Source: Erythroxylum novogranatense
Taxonomy: Eukaryota; Streptophyta; Magnoliopsida; Malpighiales; Erythroxylaceae
Assembly (NCBI GenBank): GCA_029891385.1
Contig: JAIWQS010000146.1
Location: 62,001 to 126,000, forward strand
Direction: 5' to 3'
Length of the DNA stretch: 64,000 nt
Every line of letters starts with the position of its first letter. Position 1 is the first letter of the stretch. A program made the position numbers and the translations under genes. The notes under the pieces are model-generated. The model did not search any database. It was not told the origin of the DNA and saw only the letters and a program-made list of their open reading frames with translations. Positions 10,797 to 29,125 of this stretch are shown here, piece after piece.

Positions 10797-13700
10797 TGAA
10801 GAATGGGTTGATGGGTTTGGATGGTTTGAGGGAGAGGTAGAGATTCTTGATTCACTTGTACAATTTGATCCCTCTTGTTATGATATATGGTAAAGTTTTT
10901 ATTTTGTTTCCCTTCTCTTATCTTTATCATCTTGTTTTTACGTGTTTTGGTGGAGACTAATATGATGCTATAAGAATTTTTGGGCAAAGTTATCATCTTT
11001 GATAAGTCTGGTGAATTTTCATCTGGTTGACTGTCACTGCTTGTGTATTCCATTTCATGAAAATTTCCAGAGAAATTATGGTTCCTTGTTCCTTGTTCCT
11101 TGTTCCTCTCTCCATTTCTCTTCCTTCTTTGATTTTTCTTTACATAATTTGTCTGTGCATAGTCATCTATAAGTGTGCATTCTCTCCCAATCTCTCTGGC
11201 CTCTCTCTCAGAGAACACTGGAGCAGCCAAGGCGAACATACAACAGGAACACTATCGCCAGAGTAACAAGTTTGTCTGCTATGAGAATATTTTTGGTGGA
11301 GGGAAAAGTTTTCTGGCCATTCATTATGGCAGCAGAGTGTCTTTGGAGGTTCAACTTTATGGCAAATCTATGAAACTAAACCACCTAAGCTAAGATGACT
11401 ATGTTTTCCAATATCATGGAGTTATGTATCACTACTTTTTACCGATTTAGTAACTGAATGAAGTCAATTTCCACTTTAGCACGCTTTGTACATTTATCCG
11501 TTCCTACCTAAAGAAGGTACTTTGTCTATATGAATGGCCCACACTTTGAACTAAGTTCATCACACCCAAGTTTGATCATTTCTGTTGTTGGCCTATTCAT
11601 ATTTGATGGCAAGTTTACACAGCACTAGATGAATCACTGTTTGACTCGATTTTATTAGAGGAGCAAGCAGCAGCAAAGTTTCTCTTTTTATTGTCGATTT
11701 ATTTGCATAAGGGTAAAAACGAAAGATACTTTTGCAGACTAAAACGAAAGATACCATACATTAATGTGGCAAAAACATATGCATTCATAGTTTTGTAAGA
11801 AGCTATAAAGAGATAAGGGAATAGTAAATGAGCATCCTTGCTTGCTGCTGGCTGTTCCTTCGAATTAGAAGTATTTATGGGCATCGTCTTTTTAAGGCAA
11901 TGCAACCATGCAGGGTTAACAGTTACCTTCTCTCTTGGTTTTCAGCTTATTATTGGGGAGTCCAGTCCCTTTTTTCTTTTCTTTTTTGACTCTTTGGAGA
12001 CCATTGGTTATGAAGTGAAAACGCATGAATGAGTGATTCAAAAAACACATCATAGGGAAAAGAAAGTTGACTTTGGCATGATGATGACTGAAAAAGAAAT
12101 GGAAAGAGAATGGCGTGAGAGGGAGGGTAGTATGAAACGTTGTGTATCACGTTCCCAAACAAATACATTATAATTTAAATTTAAATATATTTCAGAGAAA
12201 AGTGCATAAAAAATTTTCAAGAATTACTTAGCATTAATTTTTAATTAATTAATACAATGGGTTGATTTTTCTATACATGTTTGTTCCTCAATTGTGTGCA
12301 TTCGGATTATGAAGTCTCCAATGGTGTGACTGGTGGGGTTCAGACAAGGCCTACTGGACTACTACTTGCAACCATTTTAGTTGCAACTTGGAACAGCTTT
12401 TAGTTCCTAAATCAAGCACTTGCATGAAAAAAGCTTCTTTTAGATTTGGACTATTCAGAAACATATCCTCCCTATACAATTTTTAACAATTTTTTTGTTC
12501 TATTTATCGCCCACCAAATAGCAATATCATCTAATAAATACAGTTATTTGATGACAATGTAATGATCTCTGGGCATAAGATGCTGAACTAGTGACATGAA
12601 AGGTGCTTGTGGATTATTGCTAAGTAAGAAATGCGAGTCCTTGTTTAATTTGATTGTACTGCGTTAAGTATGTTTAGTGGGACCATTTACATGATTCCTG
12701 GACTTTAACTTTTTTTTTTAAAAAATGTAATACATTGGTCAAAGTAATTATTAGAGGTCCGTACTAACAATTTTCAATTATTAATTATGATGTTTCAAGG
12801 ATTATTATATGTATAATGGGAACAAATTTGAGGTCCTATTCACGAGGATGCCTGAGGAATTAGTCTTTCTTTGAATAGCTCAACTTGACGAGCCTTTTCA
12901 TTTGGCAGGTTAGTGTTAATCTGTACTCTTTTATTACCTTGCCTTTCACATAATAACTCATCGCCTAAATGTAGTTCATGTTTATTATTTTACTTTTTAT
13001 ATTTTAATTTTCATACCTATTAGTTGCAATCTCTTTTTTCATATTTTATTAATATATTTTAATTAAAATAATATAATTTTTAAATTTTATGTTTTAGAAT
13101 TACTAATAGGAAAAAGTAAATAAAATTACGTGGTGATTAAATAATATCATAAAATAAATTATAATTTTGAAAATAAAATAAAATCAATTTACATTGAAAA
13201 TAAATGTGGTTAATCCATAATTCATTACTCATGTTCTTATATGATGAAATTTGATGCCATGAAGGAATTCTCTTTGTCAAATTAATTTAAAATTAGCCAT
13301 TTGTTTATTATATAAAATTATAATATTAATTATACAGTCAAGATTAAATAAATTAAATATAGTTATTTTCACGTAATCTTGAATTTTAAATGAATAAGAA
13401 ATTTCATTTTTAATTATGTAAGATTAATTAATATAATCCATTAGTTGTGGTTCTGCAGATTTTGGCGGAATCATGACGTCATTGTTGGATCCATGAGTCG
13501 GTTACTTCACGTGAGAACTTGATTGTGAGATTTTTGCAAAACAAGGAAGGCGTCGGGGTTGTTTCGATAAGCCCTCCGACGCCAAGTCATCTTTTGATGA
13601 AGGTGGGATCATTGTAAGAGAGAAAATAGGATTATGATCGTGCGTCGCCCGTTATGGCGAGATTGTACTTATATATACGAAGAATAATTAGGTTTAGAGC

Positions 13701-14692
13701 TTTTACGTGTGCGTGAGACTCTTACATGCGGATGGTAGGAGATCGTGGATTGGATCCGAACTTGGCATAGATGCAGGATCGATCTTGAAGAATGGATCGA
13801 TCGATCCACTGGTCGTTATATATGACCGGTTACGTGCTCAACATGATCAACCGACCAAGTTGTAATAATAGTCATATAATAATTACACGTGATTCAAACT
13901 TTTAAATATTGGAGGTCATTACTATATTCTAATAATTAATTGTTCAAATATATTTCTTTTCTTACTCATTTTCTTAAGGCAAATTTTTGTTTTAACACTA
14001 CCGTCTTTTTCCTTAAACGTTTAGTTTGTTATTATTTAGTAAGGTCCACTCTAGTATTGTTTTCTTTGCTTATTTTTGTCGTTTTATCCATAACATCTAT
14101 CAAGATAGGTAGCGACATTTAGTGTATACATGAAGGTCATGTAATACAATATTCAACCTATTTGTTATATATTTTTATTTATATCTCACCAAACAAGAAG
14201 ATAGGTCATAGGTTGCAAACTTGGAACCCTATCTCAGCCCTTATTGGAAGGCCGTAACTTGGATACCTTGAGGATTTTTGTCCACCTCAAACAAATTGAG
14301 GCTTTCCAAAGCAGCACACTAATTTTCATTCACCGAAAACAACAACATTCAGTAAAAACTCTCCTGAAATCTAAATTCAGAGGTCCAGGCTTACTCTTAG
14401 TTAATAGAGAGGCTATTTTTCATAGACTAACATACAATGTGTCATAAAGATACTACAAGATTATATATAAATATGTATATATAAGAAAAAAATAAAAAAA
14501 ATTCCATTCACCATACTTAAGACAAAATTGGTATTCAGAGCCTAAATGTAAAAACTGGAATAAGAAACTCTTTCCCATTTATTGAAGAAAAAGATCATCC
14601 TGTCGCAGTTGGCAATTTTCATTTTTATTTTTGATGATACATTCTACATAGCGCAGGATTAGAATTACATATCACAAAACTTGCGCATAGTT
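10797..14692. other. AT-rich intergenic spacer between convergent VQ and DEP1 genes
   Basis: The first few hundred bases should contain the VQ 3' UTR. A short tandem of TTCCTTG units lies near 11080-11107. The rest is strongly AT-rich (particularly 12.98-13.43 kb), with no domain recognisable in any of the short open frames. One higher-GC island at 13.45-13.87 kb is listed separately. The ORF at 10694-11239 on the minus strand overlaps the VQ 3' end and looks like a chance frame. Confidence 0.5.
13452..13870. repeat. GC-richer LTR-like island with palindromes
   Basis: About 420 bp of mixed-composition sequence embedded in very AT-rich DNA. It contains an AGGAAGGCGTCGGGG...CCCTCCGACGCC segment (about 13544-13583), resembling the CTCCGACGC motifs found in many plant LTRs, and a TATATATA box near 13670. 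It also has GGATCGATCGATCC near 13794 and an imperfect inverted repeat around ACTGGTCG/GACCGGT near 13808-13830. No terminal TG...CA pair or target duplication could be fixed. An LTR fragment or TRIM remnant is the best guess, not proven. Confidence 0.35.
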
Positions 14693-21250
<6,558 letters not shown>

Positions 21251-21873
21251 TTTCAGTTCGCTTCAAGACAGAGAAAGCAGGAGCAGCAGAGAGTCTAGAG
21301 AGAGATAACTTTTGTAATCTGCAGTGCTTGAGAATGGAAGACCTTTATCAAAACAAAAAAGGACAAATGCTTGCGTGACATAAGCTTTAGATTTTTTTTC
21401 TTCAATTTTATTTTACGGTGGCTACCCAGACCAATTTAATGCGGGTGTTAGAGAAGGGATTGGTGTGGGTGAATTATTGGTTTTGATTGGGCCACGTGGA
21501 ATGCCAAAATGGATTCCTTTATCTGTTGTGATTATTCAGGCAGGAGAAAGCTTACAAAATAGGCTACGTTCACTTATTCCCTTGTTTTTAAAATGGCATC
21601 TGAATCTCATGTTTTCTTTATGTATTCATTCCTCTCATATGTAGACCTCTTCCTCTTAACAAATTTATGTTCTATTATAAATGTACACAAAGCTCTAATT
21701 TGTTAATTTAGCACTTTGGAGATGTGTTATTATTATAAGATTTCCAATTTTCTATTTGATCGATTGAACAGGTAGAGTTTGATTATTATAACCATTATAC
21801 TTTATTAAATTTGGTTCTAAAGAGTATAAACAAGGGAATTTAGTGTGTGTGTTCGTATATAGAATTGACAAAG
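21251..21873. other. DEP1 upstream region
   Basis: Contains the DEP1 5' UTR and promoter on the minus strand. The first about 110 bp upstream of the ATG are purine-rich on +, that is CT-rich on the coding strand. A CACGTG G-box core occurs near 21493 (GCCACGTGGAA). The rest is AT-rich with no gene seen. It ends at the target duplication of the large LINE. Confidence 0.4.
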
Positions 21874-21888
21874 AAGTAAATGCTTTTT
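21874..21888 (+). repeat. Left target-site duplication of the LINE
   Basis: AAGTAAATGCTTTTT, 15 bp, is repeated exactly at 50997-51011 just after the LINE A-tract. LINEs typically make 7-20 bp duplications, so this brackets the whole nested stack as one original insertion site. Confidence 0.85.
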
Positions 21889-21902
21889 AGAAAAAGAAGC
21901 TG

Positions 21903-22605
21903 AGTTTGAGATACCTGTGGAAGATTTTCAAAGGGAGGAGATCAATTATGAGCTCTGCCTTTTGGGTAAACTGGTGGATGAAAGGGCGATCAACGCAGAG
22001 GCATTAGAAAGAATGCTGTTGAACCTGTGGTGACCTGTGTGGGGTGCTTTTATCAAGCCGATGAGTGACAATAATCTATATCTAATCCAGTTCTATCACC
22101 ATCTTGACATGAAGAAGATGTTAGCTGGTGGGCCGTGGTCTTTCAATAAGTGCATTTTGTTAGTCCATCAATGGAAGGCAGGGGAGGATCCAGAGGATGT
22201 CGATTTTCTTTATACTGACATTTGGGCACAATTTCATGGTTTTCATTTGGGGTTTGCTTCGGAGGCGCTAGCAAAAAGCATTGGAAATCTTATGGGTACC
22301 TATTGGAATACGATTCAGCCAATAGACGTAGTTCTTGGAATAGCTTTATGAGGGTTAGGGTCAGAATAAATGTGGAAGAGCCGTTGATGAGGAAGAAGAT
22401 TATCCGAAAGCAGGGGGCGGCACCGATGGAAATCAGTTTCAGCTATGAACGTCTCCCCCTTATATGTTACCTTTGTGGTATTATTGGTCACAGTGAAACT
22501 AGCTGTCCTAAACTTTTTGAACAATCGGAGGAGGAGTTAGGTCGAGAATGGCCAGAGGAGATCCACGCCGAAGTACGAGCCCGAACTGTGCGACGGATGG
22601 TGTAG
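21903..22605 (+). pseudogene. LINE ORF1-like: DUF4283 plus CCHC zinc knuckle
   Basis: The frame beginning at AEFEIPVEDF runs into a stop at NLW*PVWGAF (where plants usually have W-R-P, consistent with CGA to TGA decay) and continues as GPWSFNKCILLVHQW, the core of DUF4283. A frame change near 22330-22350 leads to LICYLCGIIGHSETSCPK (22470-22520), a CX2CX4HX4C knuckle. This is the RNA-binding N-terminal protein of plant L1-type LINEs. It is broken by at least one stop and one frameshift. Confidence 0.8.
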
Positions 22606-22770
22606 TGGAGACGAGATCTCGGGTCGGAGATTCGCGCTGATTCTACTCCACGAAATCCGGATGCCAGTTACTCGCAATTTGGAGGGAAGAATCTACATAG
22701 AATCCGCAATCGATTCTCTTTTTATCAGAAGAAGATCACATTCAAACCGAATGTCGAGACTCCTTCTAAT

Positions 22771-23581
22771 GTGGGCCACCAGTTTGCTGAGGAAAATTGT
22801 ATTATAACTGACGGGGGGGACACCATTATGATTGGGCCGAAGGACAAAGAAGACTCGATTATGGACTTAGAGGAAAATAAAAAACGACCCAGACAAGGAG
22901 AAATAGGGATCATTGGTGTTGATGAGTTGAATACTGTAGAAATGCTTTCGTCTATTCCCACACATCACTTATCAACGACCACCTTGCTCAAAGAGAACCC
23001 GAGAGCCATGAGTTACATAGCTTGGAACTATCGTGGCTTAGGCAACCACCAGACAGTTCGAGCTCTCAAGGAGCTAGTTAGGTTCAATAAGCCTTGCATT
23101 ATCTTTCTTAGCAAAACTTTAGCGAATTCAAATAAGATCGACAAAATAAAAAAGATGTTGAAATATGATTTCTATTTCTGTGTTGAACGGCTTGGCCGTA
23201 GTGGCGGTTTGGCTTTGTTTTGGACGAGTGCTGTTTCTATTACTATTACCGGTTATTCTAATAACCATAATGACATGATTTTTGATTATTCGACTAATCC
23301 TAAATGGGGTCTTACTGGGTTTTATGGCTTCCCGAATAATGCTAGAAAACGCGCCAGTTGGGAGCTTCTACGATCCTTTTCACGTCTCTAGACCATGGCT
23401 TGGGTGTGTTTTGGCGACTTTAATAATCTGTTGTCTGCTAACGATAAATTGGGTGGAGGGGTTTATCCTAAATTTTTGATGGAAGATTTTAGTCAATGCA
23501 TCATGGACTGCAACCTTGTAGAAATACATTTGCTTGGTTTTGGATACACTTGGGAGAGAGGAAGGGATACAAGTTCGCGGG
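22771..23581 (+). pseudogene. LINE apurinic-type endonuclease, N-terminal part
   Basis: From Met at 23008 the frame reads MSYIAWNYRGLGN, the usual start of the plant LINE endonuclease. It continues FLSKT, where the catalytic glutamate of the normal S-E-T motif is lysine, then RSGGLALFW. After a TAG at 23389-23391 it continues in the same frame as WVCFGDFNNLLSANDKLGGG (GDFN motif) and TWERGRDTSSRV. It is interrupted at 23581 by the Athila-like LTR element; the downstream half is at 29983. Confidence 0.8.
23577..23581 (+). repeat. Left target duplication of the Athila-like element
   Basis: GCGGG next to the left LTR corresponds to CGGGG at 29978-29982 after the right LTR, one base different. 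Joining the two sides restores the LINE reading ...TSSRV-LERLDR..., which confirms the insertion point. Confidence 0.6.
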
Positions 23582-24916
23582 TGATAAGTCATTTTAAATG
23601 CATATGTTTTGGACTTAATTTGATTGATTTGTGAAATTGGTATCCAAAAGTTGATGGAATTGTTTTATAAATGTTCACAGATGGTCTTCAATACCATAAA
23701 GACGAAAAAGGATCAAAAGAGCTTAAAGATGGCAAGAAACCGAAATTTTCAGATTGGCCGAAATTAAGAATTAGGCGTGGGCACGCCTAAGGTCACAATC
23801 CTAATTCTGCAGATTTTTCAGAAGTTATATCTAATTAGAACACAATCGCCCAAGATCTTCTGGAGACCTTTTCAAGAAGCTTCCCACCTAAATTAGAAGA
23901 CTATCTACTTGAGACAAAATCCAATCAAGATATGGAGATTCACGTCAATTAGGGAAATTGGGAGCTTGCAATGGATATAAATACATGTATAGGGGTTAGA
24001 GGAGGGCATTCGAGCATTAGTAGGTTTTAGAGTAGGTTTAGGTTAGGTTTCTTTGCTGCACTTTTATGGGTTTATTGTTCTTTACATTATGCATATTTTC
24101 ACTTAGGATTATCGTTACTTTCATTAAAAGACCAGTTATGGAGACAATTTCTTTTGTTGTTTTCTTTGATTTCAATTCAAGCATGAGTAGTTAATTTTCT
24201 TATCTTGGTTTAGGGATCCATGTTACATGTTATTTGGTGAGATTAGTTGGATGTTTTTCATGATTGTTAATGAACATTGAATATTTTCAGATCTATTCTT
24301 TCTAATTAGATTTGTTGGTTTCTAGGAGCGCTACTAGAGATTAATTGATTCAACCGCTAGATTAACGAAATATGACGTTCAGTTTCGGTAATCATAAGTA
24401 GCAATTATGATTAACTTCTCTACGTTAGAGTCGGAAAATTCTAAGAAAATATTCGCTTGATTGATTGCATGTCGTACATGTTCATCACTTGTCATTGGTC
24501 CTTAATGCTATTATTCAATTTACCTATGATTGTATCTAAGTTATTGTTTAATAAGATTGCTAGAATACATGTTTCTAGTCATTACACTTAAGAGAGATTT
24601 TCCCCCAATGAATGTTTGTTAATAATTGCAATTTTATGTCAAGGATCCATAATAGTATGGTAATATCGGTGACCCAAAATCAAGGTATTTTCTCATTGAT
24701 TTTTTTCAGATTTAATTATTGCTCTTGATTTGTGATTTTCTCATTTATCTTTATTATTGTCGTGACAAAACCTCCTTTTTATTTTCGTCGTTTAAACTAG
24801 CTAACCTCTATCGTTAAAGATTCCTCATGGGAATAATATCCGCTTACCGCTACTACATTAATTTGTTTTAACGGAAGTGATTTCTTTTATATTTGGTTGC
24901 AGGCGATACAGCATCA
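23582..24916 (+). repeat. 5' LTR of Athila-like element
   Basis: Begins TGATAAGTCATTTT and ends near ...GCATCA just before the primer-binding site, about 1335 bp. It has a TATAAATA box near 23970 (AATGGATATAAATACATG), a probable transcription start region. It carries about 485 bp (roughly 24233-24718) that is absent from the right LTR. The end is uncertain by a few bases. Confidence 0.8.
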
Positions 24917-24924
24917 CCAAATTT

Positions 24925-24942
24925 TGGCGCCGTTGTCGGGGA
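24925..24942 (+). other. Primer-binding site, tRNA-Asp type
   Basis: TGGCGCCGTTGTCGGGGA is complementary to the 3' end of plant tRNA-Asp (CCCCGGCAACGGCGCCA) apart from one position. It lies about 8 bp after the LTR end. This primer is characteristic of Athila and Calypso elements. Confidence 0.85.
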
Positions 24943-25061
24943 ATTTTTTTAACGATTTTTGTTAGTGATGTTTTTGTTTTTGTTTTCGTTGCACTTTGTT
25001 ACCTTATCTTTTGTTTGTTTCAGTTTCACAGCTCTTTCTGATTTTTCGATCTTTTAGCGGC

Positions 25062-26162
25062 ATGACTCACTATCAGTATGCTTTTAATTATGATTATTCA
25101 TATTATCTTTATTATGATAATGAGTTTCCGTCTGTTGTGACTTCCAGGTTTGACCATCAAGTGGCGGATTTCACACCCTTAGCTGTGCAAGTACCGAGAG
25201 ATGACCAACAAGCTAAGGTATGTGAAGTTTGTTCATTTATGGGTTGTTCTTCTTGTACGCGTTCCTGTTTGCAGAATACAAAGTACGGATACACTTCTCC
25301 ACCGAATTACTATGAAGAGCAGTCCTACTTTGAACCTCCACCTCCACCTCCACAATCTAATGATATGTCTTTGGAGGAGATCATAATGATTTTGGAGACG
25401 AGGACTCTTCAATCCCAGCAGTTTCGACAATCGTATCGTACCTCGACAAAATTCGAATATGACATCAAATGCCGAAGGTAAGTCATCTTTGGAAATTATG
25501 TTGCAAATTTTGACCACTAACACTTTGATGTTCCAGCGAAATACTGAAGTAAGTATCCGAAATTTGGAAAATCAACAAAAGAATTTGGAAAACCAGCTAA
25601 GTCAAATTGCAATTTCCGTTAATCGAATGGAGGCACAAAGTTTTGAAAATTTTCAACACAACCGAAAATTCGATTTTTCAAGGCAAAGATGGAAGAACAA
25701 GCAGAGTTAGAAGAGGAAGAGATTACAGCTCGAGAAAAGATGGAGGAAGTGCAACCTCCTAAGTTAAGCGATGCAATTCATGTTATCGCTAACCAAATTT
25801 CGTTTCCTTTTCTTAGTTATTTACAGGTACAAGAAGAAGAAGAACAAGAAGAGTCGCAAGGAGTACAGTTTTTAGGAGAGCCGTGGGCGAGCGAGCTGAA
25901 GACTGAAGGTGACAAGCAAGATGTTGAGTCTCCACAACCATTGACGTTACTTTTACAGAGACCATCTTGGTGTGAAAAGGGCGATGCTCGAAAAGACGAG
26001 TGGACATTAGAGTATGATGGTGAAGCGATAAAGTTCCACTCTTCAGAAGTCATGGAGCATCGTGCTGATACGGAGCCGCATTCAGAGGAAGTTGTTCCAG
26101 GCCCCTCACAAAATTTGAGAATGTTTCCTGTTGGACTCAAGCATCCATTCGATAATGGATGA
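25062..26162 (+). pseudogene. Gag-like C-terminal remnant of Athila-like element
   Basis: Three overlapping frames make up one decayed gag-like reading frame. 25062-25481 has the cysteine cluster CEVCSFMGCSSC and a proline-rich tail. 25459-25710 contains TEVSIRNLENQQKNLENQLSQIAISVNRMEAQ, matching the S-I-R-N-L-E...L-A-...-N pattern downstream of the gag zinc knuckle in Athila-type elements. 25689-26162 is a highly acidic region (EEEEQEE). The frame changes suggest small indels. No aspartic-protease D-T/S-G or RT motif follows. Confidence 0.6.
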
Positions 26163-26778
26163 CGAACATATGCCAAGGGTCCAAATTTATGGCCTTTGAT
26201 AAGCGCTTAATGGGAGGCACCCCATTCGTATCCTTTCTTTTATGTTTTAGCAATTTTCTTTTATTTTCATTTTATGTTTAATTCAGTTTAATTAGGAATT
26301 TAATTTAATATTTTCTATTCTGCAATTTTAATTTTGATCTTTTCATTTTAATTATAAAAATGAAAAATTAATTAAAAACAAAAATTGACTTTTGTTTACC
26401 ACCCCTTAGTTTCCCCCCCTCCCTAATTTTTTTCCCAAGTCCAATTCTCCCACTTTTCTCATTGCTCATCGATTTTCCTTTCTTCTTTAATGATTGACTC
26501 CACCCCTCTTCTCCACACCAAGTTGCGATTTTTCCTTCTATTTTTCACCAAGGATTTTCAGCCCTCATTATCGTAACTCTCCCACCCAAACCACCGCCAT
26601 AACTCCCTTCTATTCGTTGATTTTGCCTAACCCTCATAAATCCTTAATTTTCATTTCACATAAATCCCCAAATTCTGCATCACCAAATTTCTTCATCTCT
26701 CCACCGCCACGATCACACCCTTCAGATTTTGTGACTATCGTCCTTTGATTTTGCAGGTCACTCTTCATAGATTAGGAC

Positions 26779-27734
26779 AATGCCCAGGACCAAGAGCCAA
26801 GCAAGATGGGTTACCGACGTTGACAACCCCCAACTGCCGGCGACCATAACAGCACTAACGCCAAACTTGCCACTATAAGTACGTTCCTTCTGATACTCTA
26901 GAGGGTTTACATGTGTATGATTCTCTTAGGCAATTAATGGGTCCTATTGCATGGAGTAATTTTGTCAGAATTGATTGCCCTGCTTTCGTAGAATTAACTA
27001 GAGAATGTTACATCACTTTTCAATTAATGGGGAAGGACTTTGCATGTTCAATTGCTAAGTTTAATGTTGCTTTGGGCTTATTATCTATTGCTGAAATTGA
27101 AAACGACTTATTTCTAAATGCCCAATGTGATTTTCATGCGAACTTTAATGCTTCTAAATTGTGGCGTCAATGGTCTGTCAATAACCATCCATGTAATGCT
27201 AGCTTGTCTAAGAATTCTTTTCTTAGGAACCCCGTTTTCAAGATTATTCATAGGTTGCTAGCATATAATTTTTTCGATCGTCATAATGCTTCAGGTACCT
27301 TATCGAAAGCTGAATTTTAGTTTTTGTGGTGCATGGATAGACATATTCCTGTCAATTGGATTTTTGGTTTATGCATCAATTGCCATTCAGTTTTGCAAAA
27401 GAAGTCTCAACCTTTAATCCTTGGCTCCTATATCACACAAATGGTAGTTAGCTTGGGCGTGCTAGATATTGATAATACTAATATGACTGTGGCATGTGGT
27501 GTAGAGCCGTTAGATTTAGATTGTCTTTGCAGGATGGGGATTGTGGATCTTAGCCACGGTCGCCTCGCTTTCACACTTCCAGGGCCGATTACCTTCCCAA
27601 GAACACGAACTTCAATCAGACGACGCCGGATACCACCAAATTGCATTCAGCAATCAACCACTACACCCGCCAACACCTTGATCTCGACACCTACTAATAG
27701 AAGAAGCTTTAACTCTTTTCCTTTATTTTTTTAA
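26779..27734 (+). pseudogene. Athila ORF1-like / 'putative plant transposon protein' region
   Basis: An ATG at 26779 begins MPRTKSQARWVTDV. After a stop and frame change the sequence continues from about 26880 as SDTLEGLHVYDSLRQLMG, then CYITFQLMGKDFACSIAKFNVALGL. It runs to NPVFKIIHRLLAYNFFDRHNASGTLSKAEF, a TAG, and FLWCMDRHIPVNWIFG...GSYITQMVVSLGVLD. This order (F-x-L-G-K/G-x-x...F-N...L-G-L; R-L-L-A...F-F; F-L-W-x-M) is that of the Athila ORF1 / Transposase_32-like family carried 3' of pol. It is inactive because of at least two stops. Function of the family is not established. Confidence 0.65.
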
Positions 27735-28498
27735 TGCTTCTTTAACATTGAGGACAATGTTGGTTTAGGTATGGGGGAGGAACTTTAGACTTTTGATGTG
27801 GCAAAATTTTGGCTTTTGTGTGAATATTTTTGGATTATTGCGGCTGTTTTGGCGATTTTTGTTTGGAGTTGCATGTTGAACCATGAAGCTTGATCGTATT
27901 AGTTTGGATGAAATTAAGGACTTGCATGAAATTAATTTGGGCTAAGTAAGTTTTAAGATGGAACATGTTGATTAATTGCAATAGCTGATCTTATAGGCTT
28001 GGTCAAAATTTTGACATGTGAGTGATGAAGTAAATTGTGGAATTAAAGTGAATCCTTAATTTGAATTAAACCGGTGAGTGACATTGAGCCTAAATGACAT
28101 CATCTTCATGTCATAATATTTTCTTGAATTGAGTGATGCTCCTCTAATTGTGTTGCCTCTAGAACTTGCATGGAACCGGTTTGAGTGTGTTTGGTCACAT
28201 GGGCTATAGAAGTGATTAAAGCCGTCTTTGTTTTAAAATCCTTTGGCTTAAAAAAAAATAACCCACCTGTTATTCCCTTTTGAAAACACGTTTGAGCCAA
28301 CCTTATTTTTCAATTAAGCACCTCGCATTAGAACCAAAGACCCCACTAGCCTTTCCCCTTTTCACAAGTTGAATAAAGTATTGAGTAAATTGAGACTTTT
28401 GTTATACACTGTGTTCTGAGATATTTTTATAGGTACTTCTACTCAATTGTTGTTATTTTCTTTTATTTGCATTGTTTTCTTGTGTTCTTAGTGGATTC

Positions 28499-28612
28499 GA
28501 AAAAAAAGAAAAGAAAAGAAAAGAAAAGAAAAAAATCAAAAGGAAAAAAAGAAAAAAAATAAAAAAAAAAAAGAAAGAAAAATTCGAAAAAAAAGAGAGA
28601 AGAAAAAGAGTA
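28499..28612 (+). repeat. AG-rich low-complexity tract
   Basis: Almost pure purine stretch built of AAAAGAAAAG units, inside the 3' non-coding part of the Athila-like element. It is too far from the right LTR to be the polypurine tract itself. Confidence 0.85.
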
Positions 28613-29110
28613 TGAGTTGTTGTCTTCTATGTCATATGTTTAGCTCAGAATTTGAAATTATGTGTCCCTTTTACTTGATGCTTTGTGAAAACTTGTGACA
28701 AAACTTTTATCATCTTTTTACCTCACCTGTGAACCTAACCTCATTACAACCCTTAATAAAGTCCTAATGATCTATCGGCTTATGTGATATGAATGAATGA
28801 TAATTGGTGAAATTGCAAGCCTATGGTAGTGCAACACGTTAGAGTGAGATTTGAGTGAAACACTTACCCACAAACACTTGAGCGTAAGAGTGAAATCCGT
28901 GAGAAGAATTCACTTTAATTTCATGTTTGCTTTTGAACAAAGATCCATAATTTTGAATTTGTTTATTTGCATTAGTGAAAAGCAATTATGATGTGTGTTT
29001 CAAATTGGATCTTGCTAGCCTAAGTTGATAGATTGTGTGCACTTGGTTTCTGAAGGATGAATTGATTGAGTTTGATGGTTTGATATGTTGCTCGAGGGCG
29101 AGCAAAGGTT

Positions 29111-29125
29111 TGGTGTGGGAGAATT
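29111..29125 (+). other. Probable polypurine tract
   Basis: GGTGTGGGAGAATT directly precedes the TG of the right LTR at 29126. A purine-rich run at this place primes plus-strand synthesis in LTR elements. Confidence 0.5.

Noticed and set aside
10694..11239. 181-aa minus-strand open frame overlapping the VQ 3' end
   Set aside because: Low-complexity, no domain, antisense to conserved VQ coding sequence; a chance frame.
28499..28612. Short regularly spaced AAAAG repeats
   Set aside because: Simple low-complexity sequence in the retroelement; no CRISPR-like repeat/spacer structure, and the host is a plant.
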